Assembly: GCF_002285415.1 (NCBI RefSeq)
Contig: NZ_NSBU01000004.1
Span: forward strand, 62,001-126,000
From: Actibacterium pelagium
Lineage (GTDB): Bacteria; Pseudomonadota; Alphaproteobacteria; Rhodobacterales; Rhodobacteraceae
Direction: 5' to 3'
Length of the DNA stretch: 64,000 bases
Shown: positions 26,662 through 35,739 of the stretch, piece after piece
How the letters are laid out: the number at the start of each line of letters is the position of its first letter
Position numbering within the stretch: the first letter of the stretch is position 1
The notes under the pieces: model-generated
Databases searched by the model: none
What the model was told of the DNA's origin: nothing
The model's input: only the letters and a program-made list of their open reading frames with translations
Position numbers and translations under genes: made by a program

Positions 26662-27426
26662 CTAGAACTCGGCCCGGGGCCGTCGGGTCAGGGTCAGGTC
26701 GGACAGGGAATACAGGTTCATCGCCGGATCCGGAAAGATCACATCCAGCCAGATCTTGTCCACCATGCGCGGTTCGATATCCGCATAAGACAGGTCAAAG
26801 GTGACCGGCTGCGTCAACGCATCCTGCGGCAGGTTTTGCAGGATTTCCTTGGCCTCTTGGTCGTGGCGCAGGTTCAGCCGCATGTAGATCATCGAGGGGC
26901 GGTCAACCTTCAGTTCCGCGGCAACCTCGAACATGTGCTGGCTGTCCAGCCCTTCCAGAACCGACGGCGGCAGGTCGATCGACAGCGACAGGAAACTGCC
27001 GCGGAAGTGCATAACCTCTAGCCGAAAGTCATAGGGCGACAGGGCGTCGGCACTGCGGGTTCTCTGTTGCCGCAAACTGATCTCTGCCAATTCACAATCG
27101 TGGAACAGGCTCGTTTCCCCATCCAGCGATGCAGGCGAGGTGACAGAGCATTGTCCCGGCTTGGCCAATGGCTCACGCCACAGGCGGGGGCGATAGGCCC
27201 AATCGGTGCCACGAGGCTTCAGGATCGCGTCTGAACGCCCGTTAAGGCGGGCGGTTGCGGCACGATCAAAGCGGGACAATTCGGTGGCCATAGGGCGCAA
27301 TTGCTGCTGCAGGTTACGCAACTCTGACACCGGCATTCGGTCCGCCTTGTCGGCCAGATCCGTCCAGCGCGCCAAGAGCTTCCTCTCGGCCAGTCGGGAT
27401 AGGAAATTGCGTCGTTGAGTTGCCAT
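26662..27426 (-). CDS. Hypothetical protein, Rhodobacteraceae-type
   Basis: Not assigned to a function. The 254-residue soluble product starts with a basic amphipathic helix (RRNFLSRLAERKLLARW) and has a central part rich in aromatic and acidic residues (SLFHDCELAEISLRQQR, DFRLEVMHFRGSFLSLSIDLP) with beta-strand-like spacing. The style resembles conserved proteins I associate with the Rhodobacteraceae, but I cannot name a family. GAGGAGGCGACTTG lies upstream of the ATG. Co-oriented and almost contiguous with the coiled-coil gene downstream. Confidence 0.65.
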   Translation of the reverse strand: MATQRRNFLSRLAERKLLARWTDLADKADRMPVSELRNLQQQLRPMATELSRFDRAATARLNGRSDAILKPRGTDWAYRPRLWREPLAKPGQCSVTSPASLDGETSLFHDCELAEISLRQQRTRSADALSPYDFRLEVMHFRGSFLSLSIDLPPSVLEGLDSQHMFEVAAELKVDRPSMIYMRLNLRHDQEAKEILQNLPQDALTQPVTFDLSYADIEPRMVDKIWLDVIFPDPAMNLYSLSDLTLTRRPRAEF

Positions 27427-27494
27427 TAGATCGCCTGTTCAAGTCGCCTCCTCTCTACTTAGTAGCAGGAAAAGGAACAAGCCAAGATCATCTT

Positions 27495-28127
27495 CTAATT
27501 GGCAGCGGCCCCACTGGCGCCGCGAATGCGTTTCAGGAAGGCTGACAGGACCGACAGGGCCTCATCGTCGCTGACCGGTGCGCTCTGGAACGGAATGGCT
27601 GACGCCGTAACGATATGATTCTTCACCTCGATGAAGGCGCGCCAATAGTCTTCGCTCAGGCCGTCGCCCAAACCACTGCTGGTGTCACGGGCATGAAGGA
27701 TAAAGGCCTCGTCGCGACGGAACATGTGCAGCACCTCGACCGTGCTGGCACGCCCGTCGCGTGACAAAGCCTGACGTCCCTGCTCAGAGGTAAAGAACTG
27801 CTTCAGCACAGAAGCATCGCCCACAACGCCGGGCACACCCGACACAGACGCCGTCAGCAGTAATGGTTCGGATTGGTTTTGCACCCGACGCCCGCGGGCA
27901 AGGGAATCGCAACTGGCCAACAGGACAAAGCTGCCTTGATCCTGCTCGGTGACAGAACGCTGGTCGATGCAATAGCCCGAAGGCCCCGTCACGACCACAT
28001 TAGCATCTGTAACCGACACGGCACGAGGCAACGAGCGCGACACCACGGCCCCGTCCGAGGCCACGCAGGCAGGCAGGGCCAGCGTTAACGCCAGCCCTGC
28101 AAGCTTTTTAAAGGTCCATGTACTCAT
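27495..28127 (-). CDS. Predicted lipoprotein of unknown function
   Basis: Protein of 210 residues with a lipoprotein signal: [16 protein letters not shown], giving lipid attachment at C21 (lipobox LPAC). The mature part contains a two-cysteine segment (YCIDQR...[12 protein letters not shown]) and resembles uncharacterised Rhodobacteraceae lipoproteins; no catalytic motif is visible. The start chosen is the ATG at 28127, inside the last codons of ilvD (20-bp overlap); a longer frame has a basic, signal-less N-terminus. Probably translated from the ilvD transcript. Confidence 0.7.
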   Translation of the reverse strand: MSTWTFKKLAGLALTLALPACVASDGAVVSRSLPRAVSVTDANVVVTGPSGYCIDQRSVTEQDQGSFVLLASCDSLARGRRVQNQSEPLLLTASVSGVPGVVGDASVLKQFFTSEQGRQALSRDGRASTVEVLHMFRRDEAFILHARDTSSGLGDGLSEDYWRAFIEVKNHIVTASAIPFQSAPVSDDEALSVLSAFLKRIRGASGAAAN

Positions 28128-29841
28128 GCTTCTCGGCTTTGCCGCCCGGGTGCGTGACCGCGCCCTTGTAGGTTGCGCCAACCTGCTGCGCGAATTTCCA
28201 CAGCGCACCCGAGGCATAGATGGTTTCACGCGGGCCGGACCATTCGGCTTTGCGCTTGGCCAGCTCTTCGTCGGACAGATCCACCGACAGCTCGCCAGTC
28301 AGCGCGTTCAGGGTGATCATGTCGCCGTTCTTCAGCAGGGCAATCGGGCCACCGTGCGCCGCTTCGGGGCCAACGTGACCCACGCAGAAGCCACGGGTCG
28401 CACCCGAGAAACGGCCGTCGGTGATCAGCGCCACCTTCTTGCCCATGCCCTGACCGGACAGGGCTGCAGTGGTTGCCAGCATTTCGCGCATACCCGGGCC
28501 ACCCGAGGGGCCTTCGTTGCGGATCACGAAGACATCGCCTTCTTTGTATGCGCGGTTCTGAACTGCCTCGAAAGCGTCTTGCTCGCATTCGAAAACCAGC
28601 GCGGGGCCGGTAAAGACTTGGTCTTCCTCAGACATGCCCGCAACCTTCACGATTGCACCTTCAGGCGCGAGGTTGCCCTTCAGGCCAACAACGCCACCGG
28701 TTTTGGTGATCGGGTTTTCGACCGGGTAGATGACCTTGCCGTCAGCTTCACCTTCGATCTTGTCCAGCGCCTCGCCGATGGTTTCGCCCGACGCGGTCAT
28801 GCAGTCCTCGTGCAGCAGACCTGCTTTACGCAGTTCTTTCATCACGATCGGAACGCCGCCCACTTCGTACAGGTCTTTCGCAACGTACTGGCCGCCCGGC
28901 TTCAGGTCGACGAAATACGGGGTGTCGCGGAAGATCTCGCAGACGTCTTCCAGATAGAAGTCGATGCCCGCCTCATGGGCGATCGCCGGCAGGTGCAGAC
29001 CTGCGTTGGTCGAACCACCGGTACAGGCCACAACACGCGCCGCGTTCTGCAGCGATTCCAGCGTGACGATGTCACGCGCTTTGATGTTCTTTTCGATCAG
29101 GTTCATGACCGCAGCGCCCGAAGCCTCGGCATAGGCGTCACGGCTTTCATACGGCGCAGGCGCACCCGACGAGTTCAACAGGGCCAGACCGATGGCTTCA
29201 GACACACAGGCCATGGTGTTCGCAGTGAACTGACCACCACAGGCACCGGCCGATGGGCAAGCCACGGCTTCCAGCTTTTCCAGCTCGCAGGTGGACAGGT
29301 TGCCCGCTTGGTGCTGACCAACAGCTTCAAACACATCCTGAACAGTCACGTCCTTGCCGTTCAAGCGACCCGGAAGGATCGAACCACCGTACAGGAAGAC
29401 CGACGGCACGTTCAGGCGAACCATCGCCATCATCATGCCCGGCAGCGACTTGTCACAACCGGCCAGACCTACCAACGCGTCATAGCAGTGGCCACGCATG
29501 GTCAGTTCCACTGTGTCCGCGATCGCTTCACGCGATGCCAGCGAAGAGCGCATGCCCTCGTGGCCCATGGCGATCCCGTCGGTCACTGTGATGGTGGTAA
29601 ATTCACGCGGGGTACCCTGTTCGGATTTCACACCCATTTTCACCGACTGCGCCTGACGGTTCAGCGCGATGTTACAGGGCGCCGCTTCGTTCCAGCAGGT
29701 GGCCACGCCGACCAGCGGTTGGTGAATCTCTTCCTCGGTCATCCCCATCGCATAGTAATAGGAACGGTGAGGGGCGCGTGCCGGGCCTTCGGTAACGTGG
29801 CGCGACGGCAAGCGAGACTTGTCGAAACGGGCGTTTTTCAT
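28108..29841 (-). CDS. ilvD: Dihydroxy-acid dehydratase
   Basis: Predicted iron-sulfur dehydratase of 577 residues in valine, leucine and isoleucine synthesis. Cluster and active-site motifs are [15 protein letters not shown] (~120), [16 protein letters not shown] (~190) and the C-terminal [14 protein letters not shown] and [15 protein letters not shown]. The start at 29841 is supported by AGGAGG eight bases upstream; the frame is open further but without a site. The 3' end overlaps the start of a lipoprotein gene. Confidence 0.97.
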   Translation of the reverse strand: MKNARFDKSRLPSRHVTEGPARAPHRSYYYAMGMTEEEIHQPLVGVATCWNEAAPCNIALNRQAQSVKMGVKSEQGTPREFTTITVTDGIAMGHEGMRSSLASREAIADTVELTMRGHCYDALVGLAGCDKSLPGMMMAMVRLNVPSVFLYGGSILPGRLNGKDVTVQDVFEAVGQHQAGNLSTCELEKLEAVACPSAGACGGQFTANTMACVSEAIGLALLNSSGAPAPYESRDAYAEASGAAVMNLIEKNIKARDIVTLESLQNAARVVACTGGSTNAGLHLPAIAHEAGIDFYLEDVCEIFRDTPYFVDLKPGGQYVAKDLYEVGGVPIVMKELRKAGLLHEDCMTASGETIGEALDKIEGEADGKVIYPVENPITKTGGVVGLKGNLAPEGAIVKVAGMSEEDQVFTGPALVFECEQDAFEAVQNRAYKEGDVFVIRNEGPSGGPGMREMLATTAALSGQGMGKKVALITDGRFSGATRGFCVGHVGPEAAHGGPIALLKNGDMITLNALTGELSVDLSDEELAKRKAEWSGPRETIYASGALWKFAQQVGATYKGAVTHPGGKAEKHEYMDL

Positions 29842-29944
29842 GACGATCCTCCTGGGAATTGGCTGGCGATTTGAATAACGCCGTGCCAAGAAATCCACAA
29901 GCGGCATTGCCGGATTTCAGTATCATCGCTAGCTTTTCACAAAC

Positions 29945-30844
29945 ATGGCACCGAATCCCTCATTACAATTTGTCCATCAGGACCAGTTCTTTGCCCCGGC
30001 CCGCGAGCGCCCGCAGCTTTGGCGATTGTTCGTCGGATTGGCCGTGTTTCTTTTCTCTTATGTGGGTTTCGTCGCCATCATGGCGGTGGTCATGTACCCG
30101 GTTCTTGGCCCCCTGAACTATTTCGGCTGGCTAAGCGGGCTAAGGGTGCCATCAACCCCCGGCCACGTGCTGTTCCTGCTGTTCAGCTTCTTTGGCATGA
30201 TGATCGGCGTTTTCCTTGCCACAAGCGCTTGCCACGGGCGCAGCCCGCTGTCGCTATTTGGGCCAATTCATTACGCGATCCCGGACTTTCTGAAGACACT
30301 GCTGACACTGGTTCCGATTTACGGGGTGGTCGGCCTTTACTTCCTTGCCAGTTCGGACAGCGCCCCAAATCTGCCGCTGGCCCAATGGCTGGCCCTTCTG
30401 CCTCTAGCCCTGCCCCTAATCCTGATACAGGTCACGGCCGAAGAGTTGCTATTCCGCGGCTACCTGCCCCAACAACTGGCCGCCCGGTTCAAGGCCCAAT
30501 GGGTCTGGATGCTGGTGCCTGCGATCGTGTTTGCCGCCTTGCATTATGATGGACGCTCTGGTGTCGGGGCCTTCTCGGTTTTGCTGACCATCTTCGTCTT
30601 CGCGGTAATCGCTATGGACCTGACCGCCCGGGCCGGATCGCTTGGCCCGGCGATTGCGTTGCATTTCGTGAACAACTGTTTTGCCCTGCTGGTCCTGTCG
30701 GTTCCCGGCACGATCACGGGACTGTCCTTGTTCACAGCGCCCTTCGACATCCTAAGCTCGGCAGAGGTCGCCAAGTCCGCCCTGCTGGACCTCGCGCTGC
30801 TTTATCTGCTTTGGCGACTTTTGAAACGTTCCGTGAGCGCCTGA
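29945..30844 (+). CDS. CPBP family intramembrane metalloprotease
   Basis: Membrane protein of 299 residues with about seven or eight hydrophobic helices. The CPBP (CAAX-protease/abortive-infection-like) motifs are present: EELLFRGYL (EExxxR), PAIVFAALHYDG (His) and ALHFVNNCFA (HxxxN). The family cleaves membrane substrates or processes peptides; substrates are unknown in this group. It is divergent from ilvD, whose start lies 103 bp away, and 61 bp upstream of accD. Confidence 0.85.
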   Translation: MAPNPSLQFVHQDQFFAPARERPQLWRLFVGLAVFLFSYVGFVAIMAVVMYPVLGPLNYFGWLSGLRVPSTPGHVLFLLFSFFGMMIGVFLATSACHGRSPLSLFGPIHYAIPDFLKTLLTLVPIYGVVGLYFLASSDSAPNLPLAQWLALLPLALPLILIQVTAEELLFRGYLPQQLAARFKAQWVWMLVPAIVFAALHYDGRSGVGAFSVLLTIFVFAVIAMDLTARAGSLGPAIALHFVNNCFALLVLSVPGTITGLSLFTAPFDILSSAEVAKSALLDLALLYLLWRLLKRSVSA

Positions 30845-30905
30845 TTGCAATTCGTGTCCGACCTCCTTATTTCGGGGACACTGACGCACAGACAGGCACG
30901 CGCAT

Positions 30906-31811
30906 ATGAACTGGATCACCAATTACGTCCGCCCTCGGATCAACTCGCTGTTTTCCCGCCGCGAGGTGCCAGAGAATCTTTGGCGGAAATGCGATGAATG
31001 CGGCACCATGCTGTTTCACCGCGAACTGACGGAAAACCAGAACGTCTGCACCAACTGCGATCACCACATGGCGATCACCCCGCGCGACCGGTTCGACGCC
31101 CTGTTCGACGGCGCGATTTATGCCGAGGTCGAGGTCCCTGAACCCATCGCCGACCCGCTGCATTTCCGCGATCAGAAAAAATACCCGGACCGTATGAAAG
31201 CGGCGCAGAAGAAAACCGGCGAGAAAGAAGCGATGCTGGTCGCCGAGGGCGAGATTGGCCGTACCTCCGTCGTCGTCGCTGCGCAGGACTTCGGCTTTAT
31301 GGGTGGTTCGATGTCGATGTTTGTCGGCAACGCCATCGTTGCTGCCGCCGAACGCGCTGTTGAGACCGGCCGCCCGCTGGTCCTGTTCTCGGCCGCTGGT
31401 GGCGCGCGCATGCAGGAAGGCATCCTTGGCCTGATGCAGATGCCCCGGACCACCATCGCGATTGAAATGCTGAAAGAAGCAGGCCTGCCCTATATCGTTG
31501 TGCTGACCCACCCGACCACTGGTGGGGTGACGGCCTCTTACGCGATGCTCGGCGATGTCCATATCGCCGAACCCAACGCCCTGATCGGCTTTGCTGGTGC
31601 TCGCGTGATCGAGCAGACCATCCGCGAAACCCTGCCCGAGGGCTTCCAACGCGCCGAATACCTTCTGGAGCACGGCATGCTTGACCGCGTCACGCACCGT
31701 AAGAACATGAAGGACGAGTTGGTCACCATCATCCGCATGCTGACCAAGCAGACCCCGCCGATCAAAGGTGACCTGCCCGCGCCCGAAGCCGAGGCCGCGA
31801 CCTCGGAATGA
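30906..31811 (+). CDS. accD: Acetyl-CoA carboxylase carboxyltransferase subunit beta
   Basis: Predicted 301-residue subunit that with AccA transfers carboxyl from biotin to acetyl-CoA, the first step of fatty-acid synthesis. The N-terminal zinc ribbon is CDECGTML...NVCTNCDHH (C-x2-C-x15-C-x2-C, ~30-53), and the crotonase-fold core includes FSAAGGARMQEG and LTHPTTGGVTASYAMLGDV. Length is standard. The stop overlaps the folC start (ATGA at 31808), the common accD-folC pairing. Confidence 0.97.
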   Translation: MNWITNYVRPRINSLFSRREVPENLWRKCDECGTMLFHRELTENQNVCTNCDHHMAITPRDRFDALFDGAIYAEVEVPEPIADPLHFRDQKKYPDRMKAAQKKTGEKEAMLVAEGEIGRTSVVVAAQDFGFMGGSMSMFVGNAIVAAAERAVETGRPLVLFSAAGGARMQEGILGLMQMPRTTIAIEMLKEAGLPYIVVLTHPTTGGVTASYAMLGDVHIAEPNALIGFAGARVIEQTIRETLPEGFQRAEYLLEHGMLDRVTHRKNMKDELVTIIRMLTKQTPPIKGDLPAPEAEAATSE

Positions 31812-33082
31812 CCCGCGCTTCCTCGGACGTCATCCTTGAAAGGATGATGTCCCTGCACCCCAAGATCATCGACCTGACGCTGGACCGTGTCTGGCGCTTG
31901 CTGGATGCCTTGGGCAATCCGCAGAACGATTTGCCCCCGGTGATCCATATCGCCGGGACGAATGGCAAAGGCTCGACTCAGGCCATGTTTCGTGCCGGTC
32001 TGGAAGGGGTTGGCAAATCCGTCCACGCCTATACCTCGCCTCACTTGGCGCGGTTCCACGAGCGCATCCGACTGGCCGGAGAGCTGATCTCGGAGGAAGC
32101 GCTGACACAGGTTCTGGACGATTGTTACGCCGCCAATGACGGCGCCAACATCACTTATTTCGAGATTACGACCGTCGCTGGCCTTCTGGCCTTCGCGCGG
32201 ACGCCAGCGGACTACACCCTGCTTGAGGTCGGCCTTGGCGGGCGTCTGGATGCGACCAATGTCATCGATAAGCCGGCACTGACCGTGATCACTCCGGTTT
32301 CGATCGACCACCAGCAGTTTCTGGGCGACACCCTGCCCGAGATCGCGGCCGAGAAAGCCGGGATCATAAAGCGCGGTGTGCCCTGCATCGTCGGCCCGCA
32401 GGAAGACGAAGCCTTGGACGTGATCGAGGCCCGCGCCGAGCGCCTTGGCGCCCCGCTGATGGTGCACGGCCAGCATTGGCACGTGACCGAAGAACGCGGG
32501 CGTCTGGTCTATCAAGACGAAACCGGCCTTCTGGACCTGCCCCTGCCAAACCTCATCGGTGCCCACCAAGTCCAAAACGCCGGGATCGCCATCGCTGGTC
32601 TGCGCGCGCTTGGTTTCGGGGAAGACGCCTGCGAGGCCGCCGTCACCCGCGCAGAATGGCCTGCCCGCATGCAACGCCTGCGTAAGGGTCCACTGGTTAA
32701 GGCCGCAGGCCCCGCCGAGCTTTGGCTGGATGGCGGGCACAACCCTGCCGCCGGGGTCGCCTTGGCCGAGGCCCTGTCGCGCTTGCCAAACCGACCTTTG
32801 CACCTGATCTGCGGGATGCTGAACACCAAGGATATCGCAGGCTACCTGCGTCCCCTTGCCGAATTGGCCGACAGCCTGACGGCCGTGTCTATCCCCGGAG
32901 AGGCCGCGACCCTGCCCGCCGAGACCACGGCGGAAGAGGCCGCGAAGCTGGGGTTGTCTGCGGCGGCGGCAGAAAACGTCGAAGACGCCATCCGCAGCAT
33001 CATCGCCCAAACCCCCAACGCCCGTATCCTGATCTGCGGGTCGCTTTACCTGGCGGGCGATATTCTAAAAACGAATAGTTAA
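31808..33082 (+). CDS. folC: Bifunctional dihydrofolate synthase / folylpolyglutamate synthase
   Basis: Predicted Mur-ligase-type enzyme of 424 residues adding glutamate to dihydropteroate and folates. The P-loop is HIAGTNGKGST (~49-59), preceded by the IDLTLDRVWRLLDALGNP region; YTSPHLARFHERIRL, EVGLGGRLDATNV and LDGGHNPAAG are the further family motifs. Start overlaps accD (ATGA). Converges with a small secreted-protein gene whose stop overlaps by 4 bp. Confidence 0.95.
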   Translation: MTRASSDVILERMMSLHPKIIDLTLDRVWRLLDALGNPQNDLPPVIHIAGTNGKGSTQAMFRAGLEGVGKSVHAYTSPHLARFHERIRLAGELISEEALTQVLDDCYAANDGANITYFEITTVAGLLAFARTPADYTLLEVGLGGRLDATNVIDKPALTVITPVSIDHQQFLGDTLPEIAAEKAGIIKRGVPCIVGPQEDEALDVIEARAERLGAPLMVHGQHWHVTEERGRLVYQDETGLLDLPLPNLIGAHQVQNAGIAIAGLRALGFGEDACEAAVTRAEWPARMQRLRKGPLVKAAGPAELWLDGGHNPAAGVALAEALSRLPNRPLHLICGMLNTKDIAGYLRPLAELADSLTAVSIPGEAATLPAETTAEEAAKLGLSAAAAENVEDAIRSIIAQTPNARILICGSLYLAGDILKTNS

Positions 33083-33504
33083 TCCTGTTGCCCGCCCACC
33101 TTGGGCTTTAGCACGACATCCACCCGGCCCGAAGAGGCGGCGCAATCGATATCCTTTGCGTTAAATTCTTCAAACTCAAATGTTGCATTGCAGGCCACCA
33201 GATTCTTATCGCGCAGCAACTTAAAAGTAGCGGTGCCGCCGAGGGTCGCGTCATCCAAGAGCAACGTCTGCTTGTAAATATCCACATTGGAATTAAATGG
33301 ATAATCGAAGTACCATTCGATCGTCGCTCGACCTGAAAACGGCAGGGGTTGCCCATCTTGGACGACTAAATGGACGTGCAAAACATCACTGCGTTCAGTC
33401 ATCTCAAAAGCCGCCCAGCCCAATGAACCTGTTGCCAGACCCATTATCCAACCTGTCAACAATGTGAAACAGACAGCAAACCATCTCGACTTTTTCGCTA
33501 GCAT
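33079..33504 (-). CDS. Small secreted or membrane-anchored hypothetical protein
   Basis: Not recognised. The 141-residue product has a basic N-terminus (MLAKKSRW), one hydrophobic segment (~9-32) and a beta-rich exported part with two cysteines (NLVACNATF, DIDCAAS). A TCCTAGGAGAAACGGG leader gives a good ribosome-binding site for ATG 33504. The same frame is open upstream to 33663, but that part is the C-terminal remnant of a broken metallophosphatase, so the longer reading is rejected. Base composition looks more A/T-rich than neighbours, a possible sign of late arrival. Confidence 0.6.
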   Translation of the reverse strand: MLAKKSRWFAVCFTLLTGWIMGLATGSLGWAAFEMTERSDVLHVHLVVQDGQPLPFSGRATIEWYFDYPFNSNVDIYKQTLLLDDATLGGTATFKLLRDKNLVACNATFEFEEFNAKDIDCAASSGRVDVVLKPKVGGQQD

Positions 33505-34010
33505 CCCGTTTCTCCTAGGACTGAAACACTTTGACTTAATCGCCTCTCGACCTTTGATCACAACCGACGACAGGGCCTTCCCAAACGCCGCGCCAGTATC
33601 AATTTTCACCCGTTTACCGTAATGCTTAACCTCTTTCACAGGCGCGTGACCATGAACAATCAAAGCACCATGGTCGGCGTCAGAGGCGTAGAACGCTTTC
33701 CTGGATCACAACAGGACGTCCTCGGTCTGTCGGTCTAACCCCACGCAGTGCCGAATCCCTGCGTGACAGAAAAAGGCCTCGCCCGGGCGGCTGCGTGCAG
33801 GACCTCGGCCCCCGTCGCGGCATCGACCCCATAAGAGGCAAGGCTGGCCAGCACGCCGCGCACGTCCGGGCCAAGGGCGGTGTAGTCGCCGACATGTACA
33901 AACGGGGCGTCCATATCGCTAGTCTGGGCCCGGTCTTCCGCGATCCACGCGTGGACCTCTTGCAGCTTGTGCAGATATCCGTGGATGTCTCCGATCGCGT
34001 AAGTCCGCAT
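33505..34010 (-). pseudogene. Decayed serine/threonine-type metallophosphatase
   Basis: Two ends of a PPP-family phosphatase are preserved. The N-terminal part (from ATG 34010) reads MRTYAIGDIHGYLHKL and HVGDYTALGPDVRG, where the invariant GD..DRGPD has lost its DR. The C-terminal part reads KAFYASDADHGALIVHG, then HAPVKEVKHYGKRVKIDTGA in another frame, interrupted by a TGA at 33708-33706 (the expected W-I-R position). The region is ~500 bp against ~700 bp for an intact gene, so the middle with the GNHD motif is deleted. An in-frame stop, frameshift and deletion make function unlikely. Confidence 0.8.
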
Positions 34011-34028
34011 GGGGGCTGAAATGAAAAA

Positions 34029-34054
34029 GGCCTGCCGCATGTCTGCGACAGGCC
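34029..34054 (-). terminator. Rho-independent terminator of serA
   Basis: On the minus strand GGCCTGTCGC and GCGGCAGGCC form a 10-bp stem (one T-G pair) with a 6-nt loop, followed by TTTTTC. It begins 25 bp after the serA stop. The plus-strand side is also T-rich. Confidence 0.85.
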
Positions 34055-34078
34055 AAATTTTTCTACAAACCAGAAAGC

Positions 34079-35674
34079 TTAGCCGATGTTGAAGTGCAGC
34101 GGGCTGACGTTCTGGAACAGGCCGGTGCCAACCAGCTTCTGGCGGACGTCTTCCGGTAGCGGCGCGTCGATGTACAGCAGCGCGATCGCATCGCCACCTT
34201 CGGTCGCACGGCCCAAAGTAAAGTTCGCGATGTTCACACCGTTCTCGCCCATGGTCTGACCCAAGGTGCCGATGATGCCCGGCACGTCCTTGTTGGTGGT
34301 GTAGAGCATGTGCTCACCAACTTCGGCGTCGATATTGATGCCTTTGATCTGGATGAAGCGCGGCTTGCCATCCGAGAAGACGGTACCGGCAATCGAACGC
34401 TCGCGGTTTTCGGTGACGACGGTCAGCTTGATATAGGCATCAAAGACGCCGGACTTGGCTTGGGTGGTGCGGCTGATCTGGATGCCACGATCAGCGGCAA
34501 CGACCGGTGCCGAAACCACGTTCACATCCGGGTTCACCGACTTCATGACGCCCGCGATGGCAGAGCAGCCAAGCGCGTCCAGGTTCATGTCGGCAACCAG
34601 ACCGTCATAGGTGATATTGATCGCCTTGATCGGTTCGTCGGTCATCTGGCCAACGAAGGCACCCAGATGCTCGGCCAGTTCCAGCCACGGACCCATGATC
34701 TTGGCTTCCTCGGCGGTGACCGACGGCATGTTCAGCGCGTTGGTGACGGCACCGGTCAGCAGGTAGTCGGCCATTTGCTCGGCGACTTGCAGGGCCACGT
34801 TTTCCTGCGCCTCGGTGGTTGCCGCGCCAAGGTGCGGGGTGCAGACCACGTTCGGCAGGCCGAACAGCGGGTTCTCGGTTGCGGGTTCTTCGGCGAACAC
34901 GTCGAAGGCTGCGCCGGCAACGTGACCGGACTTAAGTAGGTCGGCCAGCGCTTCTTCGTCAACCAGACCACCACGGGCACAGTTGATGATGCGAACGCCT
35001 TTCTTCGTTTTCTCTAGGTTTTCGCGCGACAAGATGTTGCGGGTCGCGTCGATCAGCGGAACGTGCAGAGTGATAAAGTCCGCGCGGGACAGCAGTTCGT
35101 CCAGCTCGACCTTCTCGACCTGCATCTTCTCGGCCTTCTCTTCCGACAGGAAGGGGTCAAAGGCGATGACTTTCATCTTCAGGCCACGGGCACGGTCGCA
35201 CACGATGCCACCGATGTTGCCTGCGCCGATGACGCCAAGGGTCTTGCCGGTCAGCTCGACGCCCATGAACTTGGACTTTTCCCATTTACCTGCGTGGGTC
35301 GATTCCGATGCTTCCGGAATCTGACGCGCCACGGCGAACATCATCGCAATCGCGTGTTCGGCGGTGGTGATCATGTTGCCGAAAGGCGTGTTCATGACGA
35401 TCACACCTTTTTTCGAGGCGGCGACCTTGTCGACATTGTCGGTGCCGATACCGGCGCGGCCGACGACTTTCAGATTGGTGGCGGCCTCAAGGATCTTGGG
35501 GGTCACTTTGGTCGCCGAGCGGATCGCCAGACCGTCATACTTGCCGATGACTTCAGCCAGTTTTTCCTTGTCTTTACCGAGGGTTGGCTCGAAATCAACT
35601 TCGATGCCACGGTCGCGGAAGATCTGAACAGCGGTTTCAGACAGTTTGTCGGATACGAGTACTTTGGGTGCCAT
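34079..35674 (-). CDS. serA: D-3-phosphoglycerate dehydrogenase
   Basis: Predicted 531-residue long-form SerA, first enzyme of serine synthesis. The NAD loop is LGVIGAGNIGGIVCDRARG (~146-164), catalytic region INCARGGLVDEEAL (Arg) with Glu and His in VCTPHLGAATTEAQ. The C-terminal third holds the ASB intervening domain and a terminal ACT domain (GEHMLYTTNKDVPGIIGTLGQ) that usually binds serine for feedback inhibition. It follows serC on the same strand with 65 bp between, and has its own terminator. Confidence 0.97.
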   Translation of the reverse strand: MAPKVLVSDKLSETAVQIFRDRGIEVDFEPTLGKDKEKLAEVIGKYDGLAIRSATKVTPKILEAATNLKVVGRAGIGTDNVDKVAASKKGVIVMNTPFGNMITTAEHAIAMMFAVARQIPEASESTHAGKWEKSKFMGVELTGKTLGVIGAGNIGGIVCDRARGLKMKVIAFDPFLSEEKAEKMQVEKVELDELLSRADFITLHVPLIDATRNILSRENLEKTKKGVRIINCARGGLVDEEALADLLKSGHVAGAAFDVFAEEPATENPLFGLPNVVCTPHLGAATTEAQENVALQVAEQMADYLLTGAVTNALNMPSVTAEEAKIMGPWLELAEHLGAFVGQMTDEPIKAINITYDGLVADMNLDALGCSAIAGVMKSVNPDVNVVSAPVVAADRGIQISRTTQAKSGVFDAYIKLTVVTENRERSIAGTVFSDGKPRFIQIKGINIDAEVGEHMLYTTNKDVPGIIGTLGQTMGENGVNIANFTLGRATEGGDAIALLYIDAPLPEDVRQKLVGTGLFQNVSPLHFNIG

Positions 35675-35700
35675 GATCTTGGCTCCTTCAAATTCGAATT

Positions 35701-35731
35701 GGGGGGGGGAGCGGCCCGAAATCCGGGCCGC
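35701..35731. other. G9 tract and GC hairpin between serC and serA
   Basis: A run of nine G (35701-35709, C9 in the transcript) is followed by a perfect 8-bp hairpin GCGGCCCG / CGGGCCGC (35711-35731). On the transcribed strand the hairpin comes first, just after the serC stop, and the C-run sits between hairpin and the serA ribosome-binding site (AAGGAGCC). It may set serA expression relative to serC, or stabilise a cleaved serC message. Confidence 0.6.
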
Positions 35732-35739
35732 GAAATCAA

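Noticed and set aside
28126-29874. 582-codon plus-strand frame opposite ilvD
   Set aside because: Arg/His/Gln-rich shadow; ilvD is certain.
31538-33010. 490-codon minus-strand frame opposite accD-folC
   Set aside because: Shadow of two certain genes.
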